Origin: SIG459 sp045538735
GTDB taxonomy: Bacteria; Bacillota; Clostridia; Oscillospirales; Oscillospiraceae
NCBI GenBank assembly: GCA_045538735.1
Contig: JAZSRY010000037.1
Coordinates: forward strand, 1 to 35,564
Reading direction: 5' to 3'
Length of the DNA: 35,564 nucleotides
Of this stretch, positions 15,325-22,927 are shown piece by piece (within the stretch, counting starts at the first letter, position 1; the number at the start of each line of letters is the position of its first letter). The notes under the pieces were generated by a model. That model was not told the origin of the DNA. It did no database searches and was given only the letters and a program-made list of their open reading frames with translations. Made by a program: the position numbers and the translations under genes.

Positions 15325-16425
15325 ATGAGAGTTGATTCTCTTTATCTGAGGGATTTCAGAAATTATTCGGAGGTCTCTCTGAGTTTCGACCGGGGAATAA
15401 ATCTTATCTGCGGAAATAATGCCCAGGGAAAGACCAATATGCTGGAGGCAGTTTATATGCTCACCGGCGGCCGCAGCTTCCGCACCCGTTTTGACAGGGA
15501 AATGATAGGCTTTGATTCCCTCTCCGCAGAAATTAAGGCAGAAATTTTTGCCGCGGAAAGAGCCCAGAAGCTTGAAATTAATCTCAAAAGAGGGCAGAAA
15601 AAGGAAATCAGGCTCAACGGAGTAAAAAAAAGCTCCTCCGAGCTTGGTGAGACCTTGAAGGCTGTGCTTTTCTGTCCCGATGACCTTAACCTTATAAAGG
15701 AAGGAGCGGCTGCCCGCCGCCGTCTTATGGACATGGCTATCAGCCAGCTGCGCCCCGGCTATGCAAAGCTGATAGCCGACTTCAATAAGCTCTATGATAA
15801 TAAGAGCAGAATTTTGAGGGACTACAGAGATAATCCCTCCATGCTGGACACTCTTGATGATTTTTCCGAGGCTCTTGCCCTTGTCAGCGCAAGAATGATT
15901 CGCTACCGCGCCTCCTTTGCGCGCCGTCTTGCGGAAACCGCTTTTCCTATCCACAGTGAGTTTTCAGGCAGGGGAGAGGAGCTGGAAATAAAATATTCCA
16001 CCGTCAGCACCGTAACAGACCCTACCGCATCTGTTGAGCAGATTTTTGGAGAAATTATGGAGCATCAGCGCAGCCACCGCGCTGCAGAGCTTGCCGCAGG
16101 AAGCTGCCTCACAGGCGCACATAAGGACGAGCTGGAGATAAGCATCAACGGACGGGCAGCCCGTTCCTTCGCCTCTCAGGGTCAGACTCGTACCGCAGCC
16201 CTGAGCATAAAAATGGCAGAGCGGGAAATTTTCCTTGCGGAGACTGGAGAGCCTCCCGTGCTGCTCCTTGACGATGTTTTGAGCGAGCTTGATTCAAAAA
16301 GGCAGGAGTTTGTCCTCAACCGCATTGGCGGAGGACAGACCCTTATCACCTGCTGCGAGGACGAGGAAATTTCAAAGCGTACCGGCGGCAAGGTGATTAT
16401 GATTGAAAACGGCAGACTTGTCTGA
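15325..16425 (+). CDS. recF: DNA replication and repair protein RecF
   Basis: An SMC-like ATPase that helps load RecA at gaps. The 366 residues show Walker A GNNAQGKTN (about 30-38), the ABC-type signature ASQGQTRTAAL (about 278-288) and Walker B LLLDDVLSELD (about 313-323). The start overlaps the end of the S4 gene's ribosome footprint (2-base gap), with no strong separate ribosome-binding site. The stop is followed after 2 bases by a MITE-like repeat that separates it from remB. Confidence 0.95.
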   Translation: MRVDSLYLRDFRNYSEVSLSFDRGINLICGNNAQGKTNMLEAVYMLTGGRSFRTRFDREMIGFDSLSAEIKAEIFAAERAQKLEINLKRGQKKEIRLNGVKKSSSELGETLKAVLFCPDDLNLIKEGAAARRRLMDMAISQLRPGYAKLIADFNKLYDNKSRILRDYRDNPSMLDTLDDFSEALALVSARMIRYRASFARRLAETAFPIHSEFSGRGEELEIKYSTVSTVTDPTASVEQIFGEIMEHQRSHRAAELAAGSCLTGAHKDELEISINGRAARSFASQGQTRTAALSIKMAEREIFLAETGEPPVLLLDDVLSELDSKRQEFVLNRIGGGQTLITCCEDEEISKRTGGKVIMIENGRLV

Positions 16426-16427
16426 TT

Positions 16428-16679
16428 AGCCTGAGCGATGTAATCTGAACACGTTTTTGAGGGCATATCCGTCGGCAATATTGCGTTTGTATGAAAGCGG
16501 GCGATTCGTGAATCGCCCCTACGGCACATGCGCTCAAAAATCATAGACTCCCCGGGAGCGGATTTTTGTGTCAGGCAAAATTGAATGATGCAAGTGGGCT
16601 GTCGCCCACCAAAGAATGAAATGAAGTCTGGCGCTAAAATCCACCTCGCGGAGCGGGTTTGGATTATATCACTCTGGCT
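16428..16679. mobile_element. MITE-like element with terminal inverted repeats, copy 1
   Basis: The left end AGCCTGAGCGATGTAATC and the right end read in reverse (AGCCAGAGTGATATAATCC) match, continuing into AACACG and AACCCGC. The interior has TTTTTGAGGGCATAT near the left, CTCAAAAATCATAGACTCC near 16532-16550 and a GTAGGG-type hairpin (GGGCGATTC with GAATCGCCC, 16499-16517). There is no open frame of note. A related element lies at 30831-31009. No target-site duplication is obvious. Confidence 0.7.
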
Positions 16680-16695
16680 ATAAAAAGGAATAATT

Positions 16696-16959
16696 ATGTA
16701 TCTGCACATAGGAAACGATTTTGTGGTTAAAAAAAGCGACATTGTTGCGATTTTTGACCTTGATAATACCTCCCAGTCCATATTGACGAGAAAATACCTT
16801 TCCCGCTGCGAAAAAGAGGGAAGGGTGATAAATGCCAGCGGCGAGGAGCTTCCCAAAAGCTTCGTTGTCTGCTCCTACGAAAATTCCCAGAAGGTTTATC
16901 TCAGCCAGCTCAACTCTTCAACCCTCCTCCGCCGCAGCGAACAGAAGGGTCTTGAGTGA
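16696..16959 (+). CDS. remB: Extracellular-matrix regulator RemB-like (DUF370)
   Basis: 87 residues beginning MYLHIGNDFVVKKSDIVAIF, the family signature. In B. subtilis remB (yaaB) also lies between recF and gyrB; the family is tied to biofilm-matrix gene control and is thought to bind DNA as a multimer. AAAAGGAATAATT precedes the ATG. A MITE-like element separates it from recF and a repeat cluster from gyrB, so here it is probably transcribed apart from both. Confidence 0.9.
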   Translation: MYLHIGNDFVVKKSDIVAIFDLDNTSQSILTRKYLSRCEKEGRVINASGEELPKSFVVCSYENSQKVYLSQLNSSTLLRRSEQKGLE

Positions 16960-17375
16960 GAGAGGGGCGGGAGCAAGCCCACGACCTACGGTTTCCGATA
17001 TTATATACGCATGGAAGTTTTATAGGGTCAGCCGGGTGTCCGACCCCTACGAGCAGAACGAGGTAAAATCCCGGTGGCACCGAACAGGTGCCTCGAGGAA
17101 GCAGCGTCCCGAGCGGAAAACGAGGTGTGCACTCTAAGGTTTAGGCGCTTGTTATGTGGCACAATGTATTTCCATTTTCTGCACTTTGGGAGAATCCAAA
17201 GAGGGTTCTCAATCCCTCTTTGGTGGACTTTTCTTTCCATATTCTTTTCGTCCACACGAAAAGAATATGGCCGTCGGAGACAAACACCTAATCTGTTTCC
17301 TGCGGAGACACCTTCCCCTTGAGGGGAAGACTTTAATATGATTACCACGCAAAAAAACGGAAGGAAGATAAGAAA
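16960..17375. other. Intergenic repeat mosaic between remB and gyrB
   Basis: No gene. It holds a GTAGGG-type module reversed (GGGTCAGCC...GACCCCTAC, about 17027-17052), composite copy III (17055-17284) and a unit A variant with CTTCCCCTTGAGGGGAAG (17285-17336). I saw no convincing sigma-A promoter before gyrB. Confidence 0.8.
17055..17284 (+). repeat. Composite structured repeat, copy III
   Basis: The three hairpins are present with changed but still pairing bases. Hairpin 1 is GGCACC-gaaca-GGTGCC. Hairpin 2 is CCAAAGAGGG (17196-17205) with CCCTCTTTGG (17214-17223). Hairpin 3 is CATATTCTTTTCG (17238-17250) with CGAAAAGAATATG (17257-17269). Compared with copies I, II and IV, the third stem's innermost pairs changed on both arms. 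Confidence 0.88.
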
Positions 17376-19325
17376 ATGTCTGACATTACCGAGAAGATAG
17401 TAAATGATTATGACGCCAGCCAAATTCAGGTTCTTGAAGGACTTGAAGCTGTCCGCAAGCGTCCCGGTATGTATATCGGCTCCACCTCCTCCAGCGGTCT
17501 CCACCATCTTGTATACGAAATAGTGGATAACGCCATTGACGAGGCTCTTGCTGGTTACTGCCGCCATATCACAGTTACCATCGAGCACGACAATGTTATT
17601 AAGGTAACAGACGACGGACGCGGAATCCCCGTTGACATTCAGGAGCAGACCGGAAAGCCCGCTCTTGAGGTTGTTTACACCGTCCTCCACGCAGGCGGCA
17701 AGTTCGGCGGCGGCGGTTACAAGGTCTCCGGCGGTCTCCACGGCGTTGGCGCCAGCGTTGTTAACGCTCTCTCCCAGTGGCTGGAGGTTGAGGTTCATAA
17801 AAACGGCAACATCTATCAGATGAAGTTCAGCCGCGGACACAAGACTCAGGATATGACCATCATAGGCTCCACCGAGCGCACAGGCACCACTGTCCGCTTC
17901 AAGCCCGATCCCGAGATGTTCGAGGACACCGTCTACAGCTATGATACTCTCCGCACCCGTATGCAGCAGCAGGCTTTCCTCAACGCAGGTCTTAAAATAA
18001 GCATCAGCGACGAGAGAGACGAGGCAGAAGGCGGAGCGGAAACCCTGCGCAGCGAAAATATGTGCTACGAGGGCGGTATCCGCGAGTATGTAAGCTACCT
18101 CAACAAAAATAAGACTCCCGTCCACGAAAAGATAGTCTATATGTCAGGCAGCAGAGATGACTCCATGGCCGAGCTTGCTCTGCAGTATAATGACGGCTAC
18201 AACGAAAACATAGTTTCTTTCGCCAATAATGTCCGCACTCCCGAGGGCGGTATGCACGAAGAAGGTTTCAAGCGCGCTCTCACCAATGTTCTCAATAACT
18301 ACGGCAAGAGAATGAAGCTTTTGAAGGATGAGGACAAAATTTCCGGCGAGGACTGCCGCGAAGGCATCACCTGCGTTATCTCCGTCAAGCTCACCGAGGC
18401 TCAGTTTGAAGGCCAGACCAAGGCAAAGCTGGGCAACAGCGAGATTAGAACTCTTGTAAACGCGGTTGTGGGCGAAAAGCTTGAGGAATTCCTTGAGGAA
18501 AACCCCGCCGTTGGCAAGGCAATAATAGAAAAGGCTCTTATGGCATCCCGCGCCCGCGAGGCCGCAAGAAAGGCCCGCGAGAATGTCCGCCGCAAGACAG
18601 GTCTTGAGTCCGGACAGATGCCCGATAAGCTTCAGGACTGCAATGAGCGCGACCCCAGCCTTTGCGAAATTTACATCGTTGAGGGTGACTCCGCCGCAGG
18701 CTCCGCCATCGGCGGCCGCGACTCCCGCTTCCAGGCAATTCTGGCAATGTGGGGCAAGATGCTCAACGTTGAGAAGGCACGCATGGACAAGGTTTACAGC
18801 AATGAAAAGCTGACTCCCCTTATCCTTGCTCTGGGCGCAGGTATAGGAGATGAGTTCAGCCTTGAAAAGCTCCGTTATCATAAAATCATCATCATGAGCG
18901 ATGCTGACGTTGACGGCGCCCATATCCGCACTCTGCTCCTTACCTTCTTCTTCCGCTATATGCGTCCTCTTATCGAAAACGGCTATGTATATTCCGCTGT
19001 TCCTCCTCTTTATAAGCTTACTCAGGGCAAGGAAACCCGCGTTGCTTATTCCGATGAGCAGCGCGACGAGATTTCCTCTCAGATGAGAGAGGCCAGACCC
19101 AACTCCAAGATTGACATCCAGCGCTATAAAGGTCTTGGTGAAATGAACAAGGAAGAGCTTTGGGAAACCACTATGGATCCCGAGCGCCGCACTCTGCGCC
19201 GTATTACTCTTGATGATGCCATTATGGCGGACCAGATTTTCACCGTTCTCATGGGCGAAGAGGTTGAGCCCCGTAAGGAATGGATTGAGAAAAACGCCCG
19301 CTACGCAGAAAATCTTGACTTCTGA
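17376..19325 (+). CDS. gyrB: DNA gyrase subunit B
   Basis: The ATPase subunit of the enzyme that introduces negative supercoils. The 649 residues carry the GHKL ATP site (YEIVDNAIDEA, catalytic E48, N52; DDGRGIPVD; GGLHGVGASVVNALS). The TOPRIM domain has EGDSAAGSA (436-444) and DADVDGAHIR (509-518) for metal binding. YKGLGEMN, near the C-terminus, is the GyrA-contact signature. Length is typical for Gram-positive GyrB, with no insertion. AAGGAAGATAAG precedes the ATG. gyrA follows 14 bases later in the same operon. Confidence 0.97.
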   Translation: MSDITEKIVNDYDASQIQVLEGLEAVRKRPGMYIGSTSSSGLHHLVYEIVDNAIDEALAGYCRHITVTIEHDNVIKVTDDGRGIPVDIQEQTGKPALEVVYTVLHAGGKFGGGGYKVSGGLHGVGASVVNALSQWLEVEVHKNGNIYQMKFSRGHKTQDMTIIGSTERTGTTVRFKPDPEMFEDTVYSYDTLRTRMQQQAFLNAGLKISISDERDEAEGGAETLRSENMCYEGGIREYVSYLNKNKTPVHEKIVYMSGSRDDSMAELALQYNDGYNENIVSFANNVRTPEGGMHEEGFKRALTNVLNNYGKRMKLLKDEDKISGEDCREGITCVISVKLTEAQFEGQTKAKLGNSEIRTLVNAVVGEKLEEFLEENPAVGKAIIEKALMASRAREAARKARENVRRKTGLESGQMPDKLQDCNERDPSLCEIYIVEGDSAAGSAIGGRDSRFQAILAMWGKMLNVEKARMDKVYSNEKLTPLILALGAGIGDEFSLEKLRYHKIIIMSDADVDGAHIRTLLLTFFFRYMRPLIENGYVYSAVPPLYKLTQGKETRVAYSDEQRDEISSQMREARPNSKIDIQRYKGLGEMNKEELWETTMDPERRTLRRITLDDAIMADQIFTVLMGEEVEPRKEWIEKNARYAENLDF

Positions 19326-19339
19326 GGAGGTGACGCAAA

Positions 19340-21826
19340 ATGGCACATAACAGATCCTATAAGCCCGAGGATATTCTTTTTCCCAATCAGGTGATAACCG
19401 AATCCAATCTGGTTGAGGAGATGGAAAAATCCTATATTGAATACGCCATGAGCGTTATCGTAGGCCGCGCTCTCCCCGATGTACGCGACGGCCTTAAGCC
19501 CGTTCACCGCCGCATACTCTACAGCATGCACGAGAGCGGACTCACTCCCGATAAAAAGGCAAAAAAATCCGCCGCCTGCGTGGGTGACGTTCTTGCAAAG
19601 TACCACCCCCACGGCGACGCCAGCGTTTATGACGCAATGGTTCGTATGGCTCAGGACTTCTCCCTGCGCTATATGCTTGTTGACGGTCAGGGTAACTTCG
19701 GTGACGTTGACGGAAACCCCGCCGCCGCTTACCGATACACCGAGGCACGTATGTCCAAAATAAGCGGTGAGATGCTCCGGGATATTGACAAGGACACCGT
19801 TGACTGGGATCCCAACTTTGACGAGAGCCGCAAGGAGCCCCGCGTTCTGCCCTCCCGCTTCCCCAATCTTTTGGTGAATGGCTCCAGCGGTATCGCTGTC
19901 GGTATGGCAACCAATATTCCTCCCCATAATCTTACCGAGGTTATTGATGCCTGCATCTGCGTTCTGGATAATCCCGAAGCAGGTCTTACCGACCTGATGG
20001 AGCATATCAAGGGACCCGATTTCCCCACCCGCGGCATCATTATGGGTCGCAGCGGCATCCGCGCAGCCTATGCCACCGGCAGAGGCAAGGTTGTTGTCCG
20101 GGCAAGAACCGAGTTTGAGGAATTTGGCAACGGACGTATCCGCATCATCGTCAATGAGCTGCCTTATCAGGTGAATAAGCGTCAGCTTATCAAAAATATC
20201 GCCGAGCAGGTTAAGGACAAGCGCATAGAGGGCATTTCCGACCTTCGCGAAGAATCCGACCGCCACGGTATGCGCGTTGTTATCGAGCTGAAAAAGGACG
20301 CAAACCCCCAGGTTGTGCTGAACACCCTTTTCAAGCAGACCGCAATGCAGTCCAATATTTCCATCATTATGCTGGCTCTTGTGGATGACCAGAAGCAGCC
20401 CAAAATACTCTCTCTTCGGGGCATTTTGGATGAATATCTCTCTCACCAGAAGGAAGTTATCCGCCGCCGCACCGAGTTTGACCTGCGCAAGGCACGCGAG
20501 CGCGCCCATCTGCTGCAGGGTCTGCTCATCGCTCAGGATAATATTGACGAGGTTATCCGCATTATCCGCTCCCGCTATGACGATGCAAAAGAGGCTCTTA
20601 TGGAGCGCTTCGGTCTGGACGATGTTCAGGCTCAGGCCATTCTGGATATGCGTCTGAAGGCTCTGCAGGGTCTTGATATTGAGAAGCTGCAGAATGAGTT
20701 TGACGAGCTCCAGAAGAAAATCTCCTATTATCTTGAGCTTCTGAGCAATGAAGAGATGCTCAAGGGCGTGCTGAAGGAAGAGCTTATCGCCATCCGTGAT
20801 AAATACGGCGATGAGCGCCGCACCGAAATTCAGGAGATTGAGGACGAGATAGACATCGAAGACCTCATCGAGGAGGAGACCTGTGCCTTCACCCTTACCC
20901 ACGGCGGTTATATCAAGCGCCTGCCCGTCAGCGAGTACAGCGCACAGCGCCGCGGCGGCAAGGGCATCCGTGCAATGGCCACCAAGGACGAGGACTATGT
21001 GGAGACCGTCTTCACCGCTTCCACCCACGATAATATCCTCTTCTTTACCAACACCGGACGCGTTTATGTGAAGAAGGGCTACACCATTCCCGAGGCAGGC
21101 AGAAATGCCCGCGGCACCAATATTGTCAATATACTTCCCCTCGACCCGGGAGAGAGAGTAAACGCAATGCTCCACTCCAGAGGCTTCGAGGAGGACAGCT
21201 TCCTTGTTTTCGTAACAAGAAACGGCACTGTAAAGCGCATTTATCAGTCCGCTCTGAAAAATATCCGCTCCAGCGGCATCCGCGCCCTGAAGCTGGATGA
21301 GGGCGATGAGCTTATCTCCGTCCGCCAGACCGACGGAGAGCAGAATATCCTCATCTGCACCCACGAAGGCTATGCCATCTGCTTTGCAGAGACCGATATC
21401 CGTCCCATGGGACGCGACGCTGTGGGTGTCCGCGGCATAAAGCTCCGTGAGGGTGACTATGTTGTAGGCGCAGCCCGTGCAAGAGCCGGCGGCACTCTCC
21501 TCTCCGTCACCGAAAACGGCTACGGCAAGCGCACTCCCATCGAGGAGTATGTCCGCGGCGGCGGCGAGCCTCAGCACCGCGGAGGCAAGGGTATGCGCGG
21601 CTATAACTGCACCGAGAAGACCGGTAAGGTTGCCGACTGCAAGGTTGTTGACGAAACCGACGATATTCTCATTATCTCCGACGACGGCACCATTATCCGC
21701 ATGGCTGTTGACGGCATCTCCACCTACGGACGCGCCACCCAGGGCGTTCGCCTCATGCGCGTTTCCGAAGGAAGCCGCGTAATCTCCATCGCCCGCACCG
21801 AAAAGGAAGAGAGCGAGGAAGAGTAA
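19340..21826 (+). CDS. gyrA: DNA gyrase subunit A
   Basis: The DNA cleavage and rejoining subunit. The 828 residues include the catalytic Y133 in AAAYRYTEARM and the quinolone region HGDASVYDAMVRMAQDFS at 91-108. The GyrA box QRRGGKG at 536-542 separates this enzyme from topoisomerase IV ParC. A C-terminal beta-pinwheel follows, ending in an acidic tail (EEESEEE-like). At the position of E. coli Ser83 there is Ala (A94); Asp87 is kept (D98). AGGAGGTGA gives a strong ribosome-binding site across the gyrB stop. The gene ends before the repeats flanking the DUF559 gene. Confidence 0.97.
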   Translation: MAHNRSYKPEDILFPNQVITESNLVEEMEKSYIEYAMSVIVGRALPDVRDGLKPVHRRILYSMHESGLTPDKKAKKSAACVGDVLAKYHPHGDASVYDAMVRMAQDFSLRYMLVDGQGNFGDVDGNPAAAYRYTEARMSKISGEMLRDIDKDTVDWDPNFDESRKEPRVLPSRFPNLLVNGSSGIAVGMATNIPPHNLTEVIDACICVLDNPEAGLTDLMEHIKGPDFPTRGIIMGRSGIRAAYATGRGKVVVRARTEFEEFGNGRIRIIVNELPYQVNKRQLIKNIAEQVKDKRIEGISDLREESDRHGMRVVIELKKDANPQVVLNTLFKQTAMQSNISIIMLALVDDQKQPKILSLRGILDEYLSHQKEVIRRRTEFDLRKARERAHLLQGLLIAQDNIDEVIRIIRSRYDDAKEALMERFGLDDVQAQAILDMRLKALQGLDIEKLQNEFDELQKKISYYLELLSNEEMLKGVLKEELIAIRDKYGDERRTEIQEIEDEIDIEDLIEEETCAFTLTHGGYIKRLPVSEYSAQRRGGKGIRAMATKDEDYVETVFTASTHDNILFFTNTGRVYVKKGYTIPEAGRNARGTNIVNILPLDPGERVNAMLHSRGFEEDSFLVFVTRNGTVKRIYQSALKNIRSSGIRALKLDEGDELISVRQTDGEQNILICTHEGYAICFAETDIRPMGRDAVGVRGIKLREGDYVVGAARARAGGTLLSVTENGYGKRTPIEEYVRGGGEPQHRGGKGMRGYNCTEKTGKVADCKVVDETDDILIISDDGTIIRMAVDGISTYGRATQGVRLMRVSEGSRVISIARTEKEESEEE

Positions 21827-21880
21827 GCGGAGGAGTAAATTCCAATCCCTCTTTAAGGAAATCTGTGGGTAAAGAAAGCG

Positions 21881-22003
21881 TTTAAGGCCCCCCTTGCAAA
21901 GGGGGGTCTCCGATAGAGGAATGGAATTGAAAAAGGCGAAGAAAGCGCTTAAAGCCCCCCTTGCAAAGGGGGGTGCCTCCAATGGAGGCGGGGGGATTGA
22001 AAA
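21881..22003 (-). repeat. Two tandem C-rich A-family units left of the DUF559 gene
   Basis: Two minus-oriented units carry CCCCCCTTGCAAAGGGGGG at 21888-21906 and 21955-21973. Each is preceded by a TTAAG/TTAAAG tail and followed by a second hairpin region: degenerate in the first, GCCTCC-aat-GGAGGC in the second. The inner unit ends GGGGGGATTGAAAA and runs directly into the ATG of the DUF559 gene. The same GGGATTGAAAA occurs at the junction of the doublet at 7023-7130. Confidence 0.85.
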
Positions 22004-22375
22004 ATGGACTATCATCACAACAAACAACTGAGTCCATATGCAAAAAATCTCAGAAAAAATATGACGAAGGAAGAACGGCGTCTCTGGTATGATTTTTTGC
22101 GCAGCTATCCTGTTCGCTTTCTGCGCCAAAAGGTAATCGACGAATATATTGTTGATTTTTATTGTTCTGCTGCACGGCTCGTCGTGGAACTTGACGGCTC
22201 TCAGCACTATGAAGCTGAGAGTGTGAAGTATGACAGCAAAAGAACAGAACATTTGGAGAGACTGGGTTTGCAGGTGATACGCATACCCAACAACAAAATT
22301 TTCGAGAATTTTGAGGCTGTTTGCAGCTATATAGATATGGCTGTTAACGAGAGGGTGAATCCCCCCAGTCCCTGA
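22004..22375 (+). CDS. DUF559 domain protein (Vsr/PD-(D/E)XK nuclease-like)
   Basis: 123 residues. The pattern is that of DUF559 proteins: NMTKEERRLWYDFL near the N-terminus, RFLRQKVIDEYIVDFYC (38-54), VVELDGSQHYE (60-70), YDSKRTEHLERLGLQVIRI (75-93) and a final helix. DUF559 is grouped with very-short-patch-repair-like endonucleases; the candidate acidic metal ligands are D51 and E62 or D64, with Q67 and H68 nearby. No activity is proved. The gene has no ordinary ribosome-binding site: the repeat supplies a G-run plus ATTGAAAA before the ATG. The last residues NPPSP and the stop codon are encoded by the next repeat. It may mobilise these repeats, or simply be carried by them. Confidence 0.85.
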   Translation: MDYHHNKQLSPYAKNLRKNMTKEERRLWYDFLRSYPVRFLRQKVIDEYIVDFYCSAARLVVELDGSQHYEAESVKYDSKRTEHLERLGLQVIRIPNNKIFENFEAVCSYIDMAVNERVNPPSP

Positions 22376-22472
22376 GGGGACATCCCCCCTTTACAAGGGG
22401 GGCAATAAAGAAGGCAAATCCCCCAGTCCCTGACGGGACATCCCCCCTTTACAAGGGGGGCAATAAAGAAGG
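22358..22472 (+). repeat. Two tandem C-rich A-family units right of the DUF559 gene
   Basis: Two near-identical units of about 59 bases start at 22358 and 22417. Each reads AATCCCCC(C)AGTCCCTGA, GGGACAT, then CCCCCCTTTACAAGGGGGG and CAATAAAGAAGG. They are inverted relative to the pair on the left. The first unit contains the last six DUF559 codons including TGA. The second begins a few bases before the rnhA leader. Confidence 0.9.
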
Positions 22473-22480
22473 TAGACAAT

Positions 22481-22918
22481 ATGAAAACTGTATCAATCTA
22501 TACCGATGGCGCATGCTCAGGCAACCCGGGTCCCGGGGGCTGGGGCGCTATTTTGATTTATAAGGGCGTGGAACGGGTGCTCTCCGGCGGCGAGGCTATG
22601 ACCACCAACAACCGTATGGAGCTTAGCGGAGTCATCTCCGCTCTGCAGGCGCTGAAAGAACCCTGCATCGTTGAGCTTTGGAGCGACTCCAAATATGTCA
22701 TCGATGCTCTGGAAAAGGGCTGGGCGGTTTCATGGCGCGCAAAGGGCTGGCGCAAGGCGGACAAAAAGCCCGCTCTCAACTCCGACCTTTGGGAAACCCT
22801 CCTCAATCTCACCGAGCAGCACGAGATGCACTACCACTGGGTCAAGGGTCACGCGGAGAATGAATACAATAACCGCTGCGATGCCCTTGCGGTGAAGGAA
22901 AGAGAAAAATTTGTCTGA
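22481..22918 (+). CDS. rnhA: Ribonuclease HI
   Basis: It cuts the RNA strand of RNA-DNA hybrids. The 145 residues carry the full catalytic set: D9 in YTDGACSGNPGPGGWG, E47 in NNRMEL, D69 in SDSKY, H124 in VKGH and D134 in RCDALA. The basic segment WRAKGWRKADKKP (85-97) is the handle for hybrid binding, as in E. coli RNase HI. The ATG is preceded by AAGAAGGTAGACAAT, with the purine run provided by the adjacent repeat. The ABC transporter gene starts 9 bases after its stop. Confidence 0.95.
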   Translation: MKTVSIYTDGACSGNPGPGGWGAILIYKGVERVLSGGEAMTTNNRMELSGVISALQALKEPCIVELWSDSKYVIDALEKGWAVSWRAKGWRKADKKPALNSDLWETLLNLTEQHEMHYHWVKGHAENEYNNRCDALAVKEREKFV

Positions 22919-22927
22919 GGTAAGCTT

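Noticed and set aside
19301..22252. A 983-codon open frame on the minus strand opposite gyrA
   Set aside because: It mirrors the gyrA reading frame. The strong C/G bias at third codon positions removes stops on the opposite strand; the product has low-complexity A/G/L/V/N composition and matches no family, while the plus strand has every GyrA motif.
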